Shown in pieces: positions 24,731 to 37,051 of a stretch of DNA of 64,000 nt. The stretch's first letter is position 1. Every line of letters begins with the position of its first letter. Source of the DNA: Alisma plantago-aquatica (taxonomy: Eukaryota > Streptophyta > Magnoliopsida > Alismatales > Alismataceae); contig OY856413.1 in NCBI GenBank assembly GCA_963693085.1, positions 748,076,556-748,140,555 of the forward strand, in the 5' to 3' direction. Below the pieces are notes generated by a model. That model saw only the letters and a program-made list of their open reading frames with translations. It was not told the origin of the DNA and did no database searches. The position numbers and the translations under genes were made by a program.

Positions 24731-26048
24731 ATGGCTCCCGCTACCTTGGCTCCGTGAGAAGAGGCGATTTCGAAGGCGACAGAGGCGACGACGGCGGTGA
24801 TCGACTAAAGGCTTAATGTCATCTCAGCACGCGGTCTCGGAAGCAAAGCTGGAGGGGATCAGAGTGATTCATCTCTACGTCTAGAAGTAGCCTCCGAAAA
24901 ATGGGAGAAGCTCAAGCCTATTCATAGCGGAAAGCTGGTTGAACTAAAGATGAGGGAAATCAAGATCTATGATGGTAAGTTGGTGTACCCTAGAAAGGAA
25001 GCTCTGGAAAATGTGAAAAAATGGAACAGGTGCTTAATGGGCTACGTAGTAGATTTCTGACCTTATATCCCAATGCTGGAAGAACATTTCAAGAACATAT
25101 GGGACATTAATGGTGCGTTTGAATTGTTTGATAGAGGGGAAGGGTTCTTTCTTATCAGGTTTTCTGAGATTGAGGATCTGGAACATGTTCTAAAAGGCGA
25201 TTGGTATGTTATGAACAGACCTGTAGTTTTGAATAAATGGCATATTGGCAAAAAATAGCAGAAGGAAATACTGGATGATGTTCTAATTTGGATTAATATC
25301 AGGAACCTACCTATTGAACTCCGGGATGTAAAATCATTTGAGCAGATTGGGTCCTATTTGGGTGTTCTAGAAATAATGGATGAAGGAACTTTCTCTATGA
25401 GATGCGTGGAGGTTGCTCGCATACTAGTTATTATGAATAGGAATGCTAAGTTCCCAAAATCTGTTACTTTGATGAGTCATGAGGGGGATGAGCATGTGGT
25501 CTCTTTGTCATATGATTGAATTCCTTATAAATGCAGAGTTTGTGGCTTTCTGGGACATGGAGACTGTAAAGAAGCAACACCGTCTCGTTTTACTCCCCTG
25601 AAAAGAAGGGCAAAAGGTTTCAAAGCTCAGAAGAAGGTTTGGGAAGTTAAGACAAATCATGCTTTAATTTGTGACAGTGAAGAACAGAGAGTCAATAATG
25701 AAGATGATGGTTTTTTTTGTTGTTGAGGAAATTACTGATGAAAATGAAATTTGGCAGAAGAAAGAGAGACTTTATAATAGTGTTCCAACTATAGAAGACA
25801 TGAAGTTATCGGAAGAATTCAATAAAGTTGTAGAAGCGACAGTTGATGATTCTGGAAGTAATGGTTCAGGCCCCTCCACTCCAAATTCTACTCTTGTTTC
25901 TACAAGGAAATCTGCAGATAGTGAATCCAGCTCCCAAGCATCATCAAGTTCTGCGATTAATATCCAAAAAGCTCCTCCTAGATGCCAGGGGAAGTTGAAC
26001 ACTGGTATTATAATTGAATCAACGTCAAAATACTCTCCTGTTAACTGA
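24731..26048 (+). pseudogene. LINE ORF1 (DUF4283 and zinc knuckle), broken
   Basis: From MAPATLAP the frame gives a plant LINE ORF1 of about 439 codons, an RNA-binding protein of the retrotransposition particle. A DUF4283-like domain (about residues 95-190) shows GAFELFDRGEGFFLIRFSE and PVVLNKW, then VLIWINIRNLPIELR. A CCHC-like knuckle follows near residue 270, CRVCGFLGHGDC, whose last spacing (HX2C) is shorter than the usual HX4C. The tail is Ser-rich. Breaks: five in-frame stops (TGA, TAA, TGA, TAG, TGA), each explainable by CGA, CAA or CAG with C-to-T, and a +1/-1 slip at the T8 run 25711-25718, after which the frame 25671-26048 carries the C-terminal part. Confidence 0.8.
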
Positions 26049-26107
26049 GAACTATCAATGACATCAAAAAGCACTGAGGCTGTCAGTCCAACAACCAAGT
26101 TTATCAA

Positions 26108-29100
26108 ATGACTCATTTAGCCATATCCTCCTGGAATGTTAGGGGTATTAGCAAAAAACTTCTAAGTGTCCAGGAGGAAGTTAGGAGGGCAAAATGTGAT
26201 ATTTTTGTCCTTGTTGAAACTAAATTAAGAAGTAACAAGATTGAGAAAGTGATGACCAAGTTTTTTGCTGATTTCAAGTGGATTTAGAATAGTAGTTCTC
26301 ATGCTCTAGGTAGGGTTGTTGTTCTGTGGAGAGGGGAGTCGTGTAGTGTTACTAAAATCAGTGAAGGGGATCAGGTTGTGCACTTTAATGTTGAAAATGA
26401 TGTTATCAATCTGAATGTTTCTACTGTTTATGGGCATAATGGAGACTATAACAGAGCTACTCTTTGGAGGAATCTTGAAGATAGTAATCTGAATTTTTCT
26501 GGTCCTTGGGTGATTATTGGAGATTTTAATGTGGTTAGGAAGAATGAAGAAAGAATCAGTACTCAACCTCCTACTAAGAAGTCTATGGATGACTTTAATG
26601 ACTTTGTCTTACATAATGGCATCATGGAGATGGAGTTAAATGGGCCGTTTTTCACATGGGATAATAGGCAAGAAGGGGACCATTTTATTGCCTCAAAAAT
26701 TGACAAAGTTCTTTATAATGAAGAGTTTATGAGGAGCTTTGCTAGATTCCATGGTGAGTCTATTTCTAATACTGTCAGCGACCATAGAAGGATCTTGTTA
26801 TCTATTGGAGAATCTAGAAGTTTTAAATCGCCTTTTAGATTCATTAATAGTTGGCGAAATCATAGTGATTTTCAGGAAATTCTGAAAGATAGTTGGGATT
26901 TGGAGGTTGAGGGATATGCTATGTTCAAGCTTTATAGGAAGCTGGAAAATCTTAAGAAAAATCTAAAGGAGTGGAACAGAAACATTTTTGGTAATGTGCA
27001 TGATAATGTTATGGCTACGAATAAGATTGCTTTGGATGCCCAAAAGTTGTCGGATATGAATCCTACTGATACTATTATGAGAGCAAATGCTAATGCTCTT
27101 AGAAAGGAGGCCAGGAAGGTGTTGGACAAGGAGGAAGCTCTGTACAGGCAAAAGTCTAGAGTCCAGTGGCTTAAGGAAGGGGATTCCAATTCCAAATTTT
27201 TTTACTCCTCGCTTAAAACGAGAAGGGTCAGAAATACTATCAATTGTCTTAGTATTGGAGATGATATTTGTAAAGATAACGAGGTGATTAAAGAGTATAT
27301 TGCTACTTTTTATGAAGAGTTATTCTGCAAAATCGACCAAGGGTTTGCTTGGGATGGAGACTGGAGTGGACCTCAGTTATCTAATGAGCAGAATAATATG
27401 TTAACGAAGATGGTCCCGAGGAAAGAGCTTGATGATGTTGTTCATGAGTTGAATGACGATAAAAGTCCTGGACCTGATGGTTTTAATGGGTTTTTCTTTA
27501 AGATTGCTTGGAAGACTATTGGGGATGATGTTTTCAAGGTTGTTAAGGAGTTTTTCTTGAATGGGAGCATGCTTAGGGAAGCTAATAGGACTTTTTTGAC
27601 TCTCTTGCCTAAAGGCTCTGATTCTAATCTTATCACCAACTGGCGGCCTATTGCCTTGTGCAATGTTTTCTATAAACTCATTTCTAAGATTCTGACGAAT
27701 AGGTTGCGGATTTGTCTTCCTGCCATTATTGATACGAATCCGTGTGCGTTTGTGAAGGGGAGAAGTATTAAAGATGTTATTTTACTCACTAATGAGATTA
27801 TCAGTGATATTAAAAAACAGAATGTTAGGAGTATGTGTATCCAGGCTGATATCTCGAAAGCCTATGACTATGTGAGCTGGAAATATCTCTTCTCTGTTAT
27901 GTTCAAAATGGGGTTCTCTCCAAAATGGATTTGTTGGATTGAAGTGATTTTTAGAACTTCTTCTTACCAGGTGCTTGTCAATGGCGAAGCTACTAGGACT
28001 ATTTTTCCCTCTAATGGTGTTAGGTAGGGTGATCCTATAGCACCGTACTTGTTCACCATTGCTATGCAAGGGTTTTCTGAGATGATTAAAAGGGATCTTA
28101 TGGTGTCCCCTATTCAGATTTCTAAAAGTTTGAAATGTTCACATCTCATTTTTACCGATGATTTGATGATTTTCACCAGGGTTGGTACGACTAATGCTAA
28201 AGGTGTTAGGTATCTTCTTGATGGTTTTGGCACTATGTCTGGTCTCCATGTTAGTAGTAATAAGAGTATGATCATCTTGGGTGTGAATGATGATGTTGAT
28301 GAGATTTCTAATATCCTTGGCATGAAGATTGGCAATTTGGATGATACTAAATACCTTGGTTTACCTCTCTTCTATGGTAAGCTGAATAAAAAACATTGTG
28401 AGAAGCTGGTGGATAGGGTTAAGAAACGTATGGAAGGATGGAAGGCTAAGTTGTTGTCTCTTGCCGGGAGGGTTGAATTGGAAAAGTCAACTTTGTCCTC
28501 TATGCATCTTTATTGGGCCATGGCATTTCCTGTTCCGTGTTCCACTCTCGACGAGATTGACAAGATTTGTAGGAATTTTATTTGGGGCTATTCTGACAAC
28601 AAAGCTAATTTGCACCTTATTAAGTGGGATGATGTCACCTTACCTAAGAAGGAAGGAGGTTTGGGTGTTAGGAAAAGTAAGGAGGTTGTGAATGCTTGTC
28701 TTGCTATGAATGCTTGGGATATTGCTAGAAAAAAAGATACTCTGTGGGTCAAATGGATTAATGAAAAGTATCTCAAGAAAGTGTCCTTTTGGAAAGTTCA
28801 GAATTCTCCCAACTTCTCTCGGATGTTCAATAATATCATTTGGAGCAGGGGTTACCTCCTTAATATGGTTGAGTTCAAGGTGGGAAATGGAAAGAATATT
28901 GATACTTGGGGTGATCCTTGGATCAAAGGCAAGTTTTTGAGTGATATTATGGATGAAAGCATATCTATTACTGCTGGAATTTTAAAGAATACTTGTCTGA
29001 GTAAGTTTATTGCCAATGGTGAGTGGAAGGTTAAAGACTCTAGATACTCTCTTAAGCTGCATGAGATTCTGGATATTGTTCCTATTTGCAAAGATAGTGA

Positions 29101-29599
29101 GGATGTGATTCTGCTGAAGGGCGTCAAGAATCCTATATTTAAATTCTTTTGGGAGTGTATTAGGATTAAGAAGAATGAAGAGAAGATTTTTAAGTGGATA
29201 TGGGAAAGTAAAAGTAACATGAGTGCTAAGGTTCATATGTGGAAGGCTATCCACAATAAGCTTCCTACATCAGATTATTCTAGGAGGAGAGGGATACCTG
29301 TTACATCCATCTGTTTCCTTTGTATGAATGCTTATGAAGATACTAACCATATTAGCTTCAATTGTAGTTATTCCATAAGTTTGTGGCATGAGGCTAAGAG
29401 AAATGGTTTGGTTAGTAATATTCCTAGGAGTTGGGAATCTATTGCTGGTATGAAGAGCTTGAATGATGATTCTGCTATACCTATCATCATGCATCATTGT
29501 TGGCGGGAAAGAAATAGAAGAGTGCACGATAATAGGTATAAGAACCCTAATGCTCTTTGGAAAGAGGTTGAGAGTGATATCAAGTTGTTAACTATGTGA
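26108..29599 (+). pseudogene. LINE ORF2 (endonuclease and reverse transcriptase), two stops
   Basis: One frame of 1163 codons. The APE-type endonuclease (residues 1-230) has SSWNVRG, LVETKL, YGHN, GDFNVV and SDHRRIL, that is the usual Asn, Glu, Asp/Asn and His positions. RT follows with KSPGPDGF, NWRPIALCN, AFVKGRS, ADISKAYD, GDPIAPYLF and FTDDLMIF (family FADD; the Ala is Thr here, both Asp kept). A zf-RVT Cys/His segment (CFLCMNAYEDTNHISFNC) and WRERNRR close the protein. No RNase H domain is seen after it. Two in-frame TAG codons (26285-26287 and 28025-28027, the second just before GDPIAP where a Gln is conserved) break it. Both could be CAG with one C-to-T. Otherwise the frame is open, so inactivation is relatively recent. 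Confidence 0.9.
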
Positions 29600-30867
29600 T
29601 CTATTGTTGGTTGTTTTGGTTGGTGGTTTGAAGGTGGGTGCTGGTTGTATACCTGCTGTTTGAGTATGGTTTTATCTCCTATTTCATGACGTCTGTTTGG
29701 ATTTCGGCTTCTAGATGTGTTCCTTTGGAGGTTGTTGTGCCTAGTGTTTCCCTCTGGTTGAGTGTTTTTTGCCCTAGTTTGTGGCTTGGAGATTGCTCCT
29801 TCCTCTTCTGAGTGGTGGATGAGTTTTATTAGCTCAAGATGCTTGTTCTGTCCTTCATATCTGCTTGTTTTTTTTTGGTTATGGGTTATAGTTTTAGCCA
29901 GATCCTTGGAAGGTTATCTTCTCTCTTGTCTTTCTGGTTGGATCAGTCTTGGACTGCTTTAGTGGCCTGGCTTTGAGCCTTCATCTATGTTTGTCTCTGA
30001 ATTTAGTTTGATGGATGGTTTGTTCTACTGCTTGCTGAGTGCACTTTCTATGTGAGGTTGAAGAGATGCTGCAGATCTGGTGTTCTTTTGCTGAGTTCAG
30101 ACCTGTGTTCTTTCTTCATGATCTAGTGATGGTCGAGTCCCCATCCTTTGTTGGATGTCGACGCCCCCCTCTCACCTTTTCTTTGATGGCTGCTGAGAGG
30201 GTCGAGTCACCATCCTGGGTGGATGTCGATGCTCCCCTCCCACTCCATCTTGTTGGATGGATCTGTTGGTTTTTTATCTGTTTGTGTTTAGATTTTGCAG
30301 TACCCTGTTGCTATGTTGGAGTTGTTCCTTTGCTTGTGCATCGGGTGTTGGATTGTTGGTTTTGTTTGAAGCTGGGTGATGCTGGTCGGTTGAGGGTAGT
30401 TCCTTGGTTAATGGGATGTCCATACGGTCTAGGCCATGTGAGCTTGTTGTTCTTTTGATGGTGTTCTATCTTGGTCCCTTCCCTGTTGTTTGGATGTTGT
30501 TTTGGAGATTCTTTTCTCTTTGATGGGTTGAAGTTGCTGGTTTTTGGTCTTAGTTCAGATATGTGCTTTTTCTTTAAGCTGAGATGTCTGCATTTCTGGT
30601 TGCTATCTTGGGTGTTCTTATTGTCTAAGATGTCTTTGCTGAGGCGCATCTGGTTCTGAAAGATTGGGTATCTTGCTGCTGTTAGGAGTTAAGGCTGGTG
30701 GTTCATTTTTTTCTACATTCAGATGTCTCTTATACTCTCTTATAACACATGTAAAGTTACACCTTTCTTTCTTTTTACCATCTTCAGTTCTGAAGGTGGA
30801 TAGCATTGTACATAAACCAAGAGAAAATACAAAAAAAGCAACATGAGTTTTCGGCCGACCAAAAAAA
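29600..30867 (+). other. 3' UTR and A-tail of the LINE
   Basis: T- and G-rich 1.27-kb region after ORF2. It contains a 69-bp-spaced near repeat (GTCGAGTC...CATCC...GGATGTCGA at 30132 and 30201) and ends in GGCCGACC plus seven A. Small open frames here have no domain. Confidence 0.65.
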
Positions 30868-31193
30868 GATAATGTAAAATTTAGTTGGAACGCTTGTATG
30901 CTCAAATGACTACTATCTTGCATGGAAGTAACTCATATGACTTTAATTCACAATAGTGATGACCAGGTTGAATATTCTTGCTTGAATCTTATGATAAATT
31001 CATATATGATCTTGTAACCCTTATGTTATGACCCATAATCTTAGTTGAGATGTGTAATCCTAACTTCTATATGAACCCATGATGTATAATGTAACTCGAT
31101 AATGAACTTGCATAACAAGTCAAGATGTTGAAATATATGTTGATGATTTGATACCTAGATCTAGGTGACTAATCCAACCACCATGATTATGAC
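30868..31193. other. Unassigned sequence between the LINE and element E
   Basis: AT-rich, without open frames or recognised repeats. It is probably the rest of the LTR of G that was split by the LINE, but no boundary can be shown. Confidence 0.3.
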
Positions 31194-32747
31194 TGTAACA
31201 TCCAGAAACCACATGGGAACAAGAGGGAAAAAAATAAAAATGTGAACCAATTTCATTAGAGAGTGTTTCCAAAGCAACATATGCATACATGAACATTCAA
31301 CTGTAAGCATACACCAAAACATTCTCAACATGAATATGTACATATTGCAACATGTTTTGTTACAACTTGCATTTACATATTGAAAAAGAACTCTACACAA
31401 ATCTAATCATGTATACTAACTAGGATTTTACACAATAGTTATGACTATAGAACTACTCACTTCCCATCTTTTATCCTATGCTAGCTCTAAACCTAAAACA
31501 TATGTGAAACAACAGATGAACACATTAGGTGTTGTGTATGTGGGTAGAAAGACACATAGAAATAGACTTGCATAATTGTAATAATTTGAGAAATAAAAGA
31601 AAGAGTAAAAGAAAACATTATTTAATGTGAAAATCGGGTAAACACGTATTTTTAAATGTCTTTTGATGTGATTGTACTTCTATGTAGTGTCACACTTCAT
31701 TCTTTACTGCCCCTTGGGCTATGGGGATGTGTTGTATTATATTTAGAGAGAGATAGAGAATGTAAACACTTAGTAGATATAATCCATCCATATTCTTTGT
31801 TGTTCTTATTGACATGGTGAAGATCAATGCTATAAGCATAGTACATCCAAGCAATATTCTCAAATAATACCAAGAAATACATCATAGCTATTCCACACAA
31901 GATAACTAGTCATATACATAGATAAGGTTCATGTACCTTGATTTAGAGATTCCTATCTTAGAAATGACCATGAAGATTTGTTTTCATCACCTGATTAATA
32001 ACAGTTAATCATCATTAATATGATGTTTGCCATTATTTTTGGTAAATTAGGTCCAAATTAGGGTCTATTCAAACCTAGTGTCAAACTGACCCTAATCTGG
32101 ACTCTGGTAGTTCTACTACAATCCATAGGACATGATTTAGGTCTAGTTCAATTTGCAAAACTTTTTTATGATTCATCTATTTTCTAGAACTGATATGAGA
32201 TAAAAAGCATCTTGTTATTCTTGAGATGCTAATCTATGACTTTAAGGACTCCATGTAGCCTCTCATACATTTTGAATGAATTAAATTGGCTAGATTGAAA
32301 ATGCCCTGTAGCCAGGAAAAACCAATAGCCACGTAACACAAATCTATATCTCAACACGCATCAAATATTATAGAGACATATATGTTTTATAAACCATCAG
32401 TCAATTAATTTCATTCTTTATTTCAAACCTCAATATCCTTTCGTAGGAAACAACTATGACCTTAACATTTTGCGCAAAGATTCATCATAGTGTAGTTCAC
32501 CTTTACATGCAAATTTGGTACTCAAACTCCAATGTTTGGCCCTTCAAATAAGTTAGTCCAAACAGGCTTATATGTAAGAATATTACACTTAAAATATACA
32601 TAAATTTTCCTCTAGCATCATCAATACAAGACCAACTTTCTTAATTTTACCATATACACAACATGATACATTAATAAGCCACTTTTCTCCTTGTATGTCT
32701 TCAACCAGTATATTAGGTATCAAACTCCTAAAATCAGGGTCATCACA
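31194..32747 (-). repeat. 3' LTR of gypsy element E
   Basis: 1554 bp from TGTAACATCC to GGTCATCACA; in element sense it starts TGTGATGACC. The boundary is fixed by the polypurine complement that follows. Diverged from the right LTR, so the element is old. Confidence 0.75.
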
Positions 32748-34204
32748 TTCACCCCACCTCAAATGGAATTTCGTCCTCAAAATTAACTAATATAATACAA
32801 TAATACTCACAATGAAATCAAGGAGTTGTGGATGTCTCCTGGTCACCACTTCTAAGTGCCAAGGATATCATTATTCTAGGTTCATCCTAAGTTGTCATGT
32901 CAGGATATTTAAGCATGTAGGGTGTAACCACCCCACCTTATATAGGTGGAAGCATCATTTTCTAATGAATAGTAGCACCACTTAGTGATTTAGTCATCAC
33001 ATCACATTCTTATATTTTAGGATTTACATCCTCATAGTCCCTTATGGATAAGGATTTTATTCATACATATGAAGTTAATAAATTACTACTTAAGGTTTCA
33101 TATTTCACCCTATTAATCATACGATGATGACATAGTTCAATGCCATTAGTTATTGGAATGATCAAACTTCACATCTTTAATTTGGTTAATGATCAACATC
33201 ATACTAGGATTTCAGCATTAGAGGGGATTGATATTCATATTGACATACTAGGGCTTTCATTTTATGGTGTAAGAGTTATCCTCAAACTTAGAAGCATCTA
33301 TTCATAAGGATTGAGGTTAAGAACTATATTTTTGTGATCATGTAATCTATGATCCAAAGATATATTTATTTTGAGCTCATGATTTCAGACTTAAATGTTT
33401 CATGTATAATATGGAAGGAAAGAGAATATACTATTCAAGATTATCATGATTTCAAACTTGGATATTGCATGTATGATATAGGAATAGAATATCAAATAGG
33501 TCAAGCTTAACTGAGTGACATTTCATATGTAAATCATGTATATGGCTCAAGTGAGGTTTCTACTATCATATATCAAGAAAGAGAAGTAGAAGGAAACATT
33601 TATGAGTGTCTTATGCACAAGGAATTTTACTTTCTGAACTAGAGTTTCATATATCTCCTCGCTTGAAGCTAATGATGAGATTCACAACATAAGTCACTCA
33701 AGTGAGGCCTAACTCACTCAAAGGATTCACTTTCTCATCATGAGTCTTTCTATACTTAATGCTTTTTTACCCAACTCTCACATTTATAATTTAGATCAAT
33801 TTTAGGAATCATGCACAAGGTACTCAATTCATCTACTTAAGTGTAACCTCGCTTAGGGAACATATCATAAATTGGAGTGTAGGTCCTATGACATTCTCCC
33901 TATCGGCCACACTCTTTTTGGAGTTCACCACTTATCTCGCCCTAACACTGAAGGTCCTCCTTTGTAAAAGAGCTTAAGGATCATGCATAATCAACCATGT
34001 TCTAACTGAGATTTCCTTATGTAAGAAAATACTACACACTTTCATAATTAAGACTTAGCTTATGTATCTTAGAATTGGACCAAACATTATATACAACATG
34101 AATCCATATAACACAACTTATATCATCATAATCGAACTTATATTAAATCATTCTTTCTTATATCAACTGTGATGTCCTCGAATTTTCTAAAACTTAATCT
34201 GATG
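32748..34204 (-). pseudogene. End of gypsy pol of element E
   Basis: Right after the polypurine tract the minus strand reads VNFEDEIPFEVG, the tail encoded by GAGGACGAAATTCC that ends many plant chromovirus pol genes. Further in, only fragments such as YMLKYPD remain. Frames are broken by many stops and no catalytic motif is readable. Confidence 0.5.
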
Positions 34205-34764
34205 TGTGACATCCAAATTGAAACCCTCACCTCAGCGAGAATCCCAATTTAAACATCCCACACAAGGCTAAGAAGAAGAAAATCAGAGGAAGTCAAAAGG
34301 AAACAATCAGTAGCACATGTACATGAACAATAATAAAACCATACACACATGTTCACCATTCAACATATAATTACAACATGAATTGTTACAACATTTGATA
34401 TTACATATTGAACAACAAACTTAAACATATACATGTACTACAACTAAACTACAGGATCTTACGACAACAGGTCCACTTGTACATCAGCTCGCCACACAAC
34501 TCTATCTATCCTGGATCTTCAAGAGCATAACCACAACCTAAACAAAAGATTACATGCGGTACACGTCAACACAATATTCAAGAATATTGTACTGAGTACG
34601 CCTACGTGTCTTTTATATACCTCTCATCATATCTTAGAAATAAGATAAAACTAATACTTGGAAGCAGTAAAGAAATATAAGAAAAGTGTATACTTGCACA
34701 AAGATATTCATTAACAAAAGAGAACACATATTTTAAGCTTATTTTCCATTATATCTCAAGGCCT

Positions 34765-34925
34765 TTATGATCACTACCAAAGAGTTGGATCATATGTACA
34801 CTGTGACCACTACCAAAGAGTTGGGTCCAAGCACACTACCAAAGAGTTGGTGCTTCCATATGTACAATGTGACCACTACCAAAGAGTTCGGTCACTTCCA
34901 AGCACACTTCCAAACAGTTGGTGCT
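34765..34925. repeat. Short interspersed repeat ACTACCAAAGAGTTGG
   Basis: The motif occurs five times in about 160 bp with small variants (CTTCCAAACAGTTGG, GAGTTCGG), alternating with GCTTCCATATGTACA-type and CCAAGCACA-type pieces, so it is a higher-order repeat. Inside block F. Confidence 0.8.
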
Positions 34926-35024
34926 TTTATATAATGGAACAAAGATATTATGTTTGATGTGTTCATAGCAGTACGTATGGAAAATCAAACAAGATATCAT
35001 ACAAGAACAATCATTTCATCCAAT

Positions 35025-37039
35025 TGTTGGTATGTATGCCCTGAGAGCCAATCATGGGATGATTGGTGGGATACATTAAGATTGATTCGATAAACATCAA
35101 AGGCAAGCTTCCAATTCATTCTGGTTCAGTCATATGAGATAGTGATAGAACAGATTGAATGTCTAGAGAATGACAGTACTCAATGACGTATGCTTTCAGG
35201 TTGAGGACCTGAACGATGAGATCATACGGATGCTAAGAGTTTGTACATTCTTGTTATGTCCCTAGTCGGATGTCATTGTGGAAGGTAGATAGACAACAAT
35301 GACACACAAGACTAGATTGTGGTGTTGGTTGATGACAGAATCTCATTAGTCATGATATAGAGATATCAAACCAAACACATAGGTACTTGTTAGAGAACAA
35401 GTGTATCGGACAGACCCACCGTGAGTTTGACACATGGAACCATAAGATGGTAGTCACAGTCAGTACTCACAGTGATGGTGGTGAGTGTGATTCTTAGACC
35501 TGAAATCACTGCACTCAACACATGTCGTTGGGCACACTTTGACATCATCAAACGCAGTCCTGAAACATGGGTTGTTATAAAGGTGATGATTGGGTGGCTT
35601 TGACACATGGGGCTTTTGAGGGGTGAGTGATAGATATTGGATTTGTCCCTCCTGAGGGAGTTTGATATCCAAGGCCACTTAATGAGTAGGATTGAGATAG
35701 GCGTGCGCACGCATGTGTGAATCAGTATGTGATATTGATGTCATACATATCTCCTTCAATCTACTGTGAGATCAAGAAAGTGAATGAACGTTGACAGAAT
35801 GACTGTTCCATGCCTCGAGTTCATTCGGGATATCAGTGACAAAGGAATTATACATTCACTGTAACACCATTCATGGATTGTAGGATGAAAGTTGTTCTCC
35901 AACTTTCTACTTTCACTTGGGTAGCACTGATGTGCGACTAGGCACCGCTCTTTTCTTGTGAAGTCATAAGTGTTATGGACTTTCACTGCCAACGTGAAAT
36001 GGACCTGCAGGGTCACACACATAGGATTTAACCTGGAAGAGGAGTTTTGTCCACAAGCAATGTTTAGATTGATTACTAAAGGAGTTTAGTAGTTCAATTA
36101 AACACTCAATCAGTTGATAGCTCAATATCATATGGTTCAAGGTGTTGGATGCGTTGATTGGAGTATCGGATTGATTGAAATCGCAATTGACTGATTTTTC
36201 CCAACCTGTGCTCCCAACCGATCGGCTCATGTGATGAACCAGTCAGCTGAGGTGTTGAACCGGTCGGCTGGAGTGTCCAGGCCGATCGGCTCATGCCCAG
36301 GTTGAAACGACCGGTTCAAGAGTTGAACTGATCGGATCAACTGGTGCAACCGACCAGTTGGGAAAGTCATGTCGGCAAGAATTTTCCTTGCATTTCACTT
36401 GCCCAATTTGATTGGGAATAGGATTGGTATTTGATACCAATTAGAAACGAAAGAAGGAAAGTCAATCGGGAACCGACCAGGACCACGAACTGACCAGTTC
36501 AGAAGTGAACCGATCGGCTCATGGGCCCCAACCGATCGGTTGGTGCTCCAACCGACCGGTTCAGGTCCCCAACCGACCGGTTCAGGTTGCGAGTTGGTTG
36601 CTTTTTGTGGAAAATTCTCGAACCCTTCTACTCCTGCTTTAGTCCCATATTTCCGGGCACAGAGAACCCTGTCTCATGACCCGCCTATATATAGGGGTAT
36701 TGGGGGCTTCTCAAAGTACAGCTAAATGCAAGCCGGTTGCTTTGCGAAGTTGTCGTTCTCTCTGGTTTTGGTAACCGTGAGAGAGCCCGAGCAAGTGCTT
36801 CCCGCAAAAGGGAGGTGCAGCAATGGAAGGACAACTACAGTTGCAACTGGTAGCAGGAGAGTATGTTGGCGACTAGTACGTCAACAGGAGGGTGCGACTC
36901 CTTCCACTTCCTTGTGGGACAAGGAGAGTGGAGTTCTAGGTGGTCCGTGTGGACTACTACAGAGGCGGGAGGACACTGCCGCTTAGGAGGACAACTGTCA
37001 TCCGACAGTCCGGTAGGAGGAGGAGTCATCAGTCCCGGT
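35025..37039 (+). repeat. 5' LTR of element B, 3' end deleted
   Basis: It is collinear with 40228-42287 and stops at CCCGGT, after which the sequence jumps to the start of gag. TATA box CTATATATAGG at 36685-36695. Palindrome clusters lie at about 36210-36365 and 36470-36600; the second has two fewer units than in the right LTR. Confidence 0.9.
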
Positions 37040-37051
37040 CCGACAGACCGG

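Larger units (their letters stand above)
24731..30867 (+). mobile_element. Nearly complete L1-type LINE
   Basis: The order is ORF1 (24731-26048), a 59-bp gap, ORF2 (26108-29599), a 1.27-kb 3' UTR and a short A-run at 30861-30867 preceded by TTCGGCCGACC. Both ORFs are broken by stops that mostly look like single C-to-T changes. Little or no 5' UTR is visible before the ORF1 start, so the copy may be slightly truncated there. I did not find a clear target duplication: TGATGGTATTAAAAATTTAA (about 24685) only loosely resembles GATAATGTAAAATTTAG after the tail. Confidence 0.85.

Noticed and set aside
34765..34925. CRISPR-like array of a 16-bp repeat
   Set aside because: Too few, too variable copies with irregular spacers that are themselves repeated; a plant higher-order repeat fits better.
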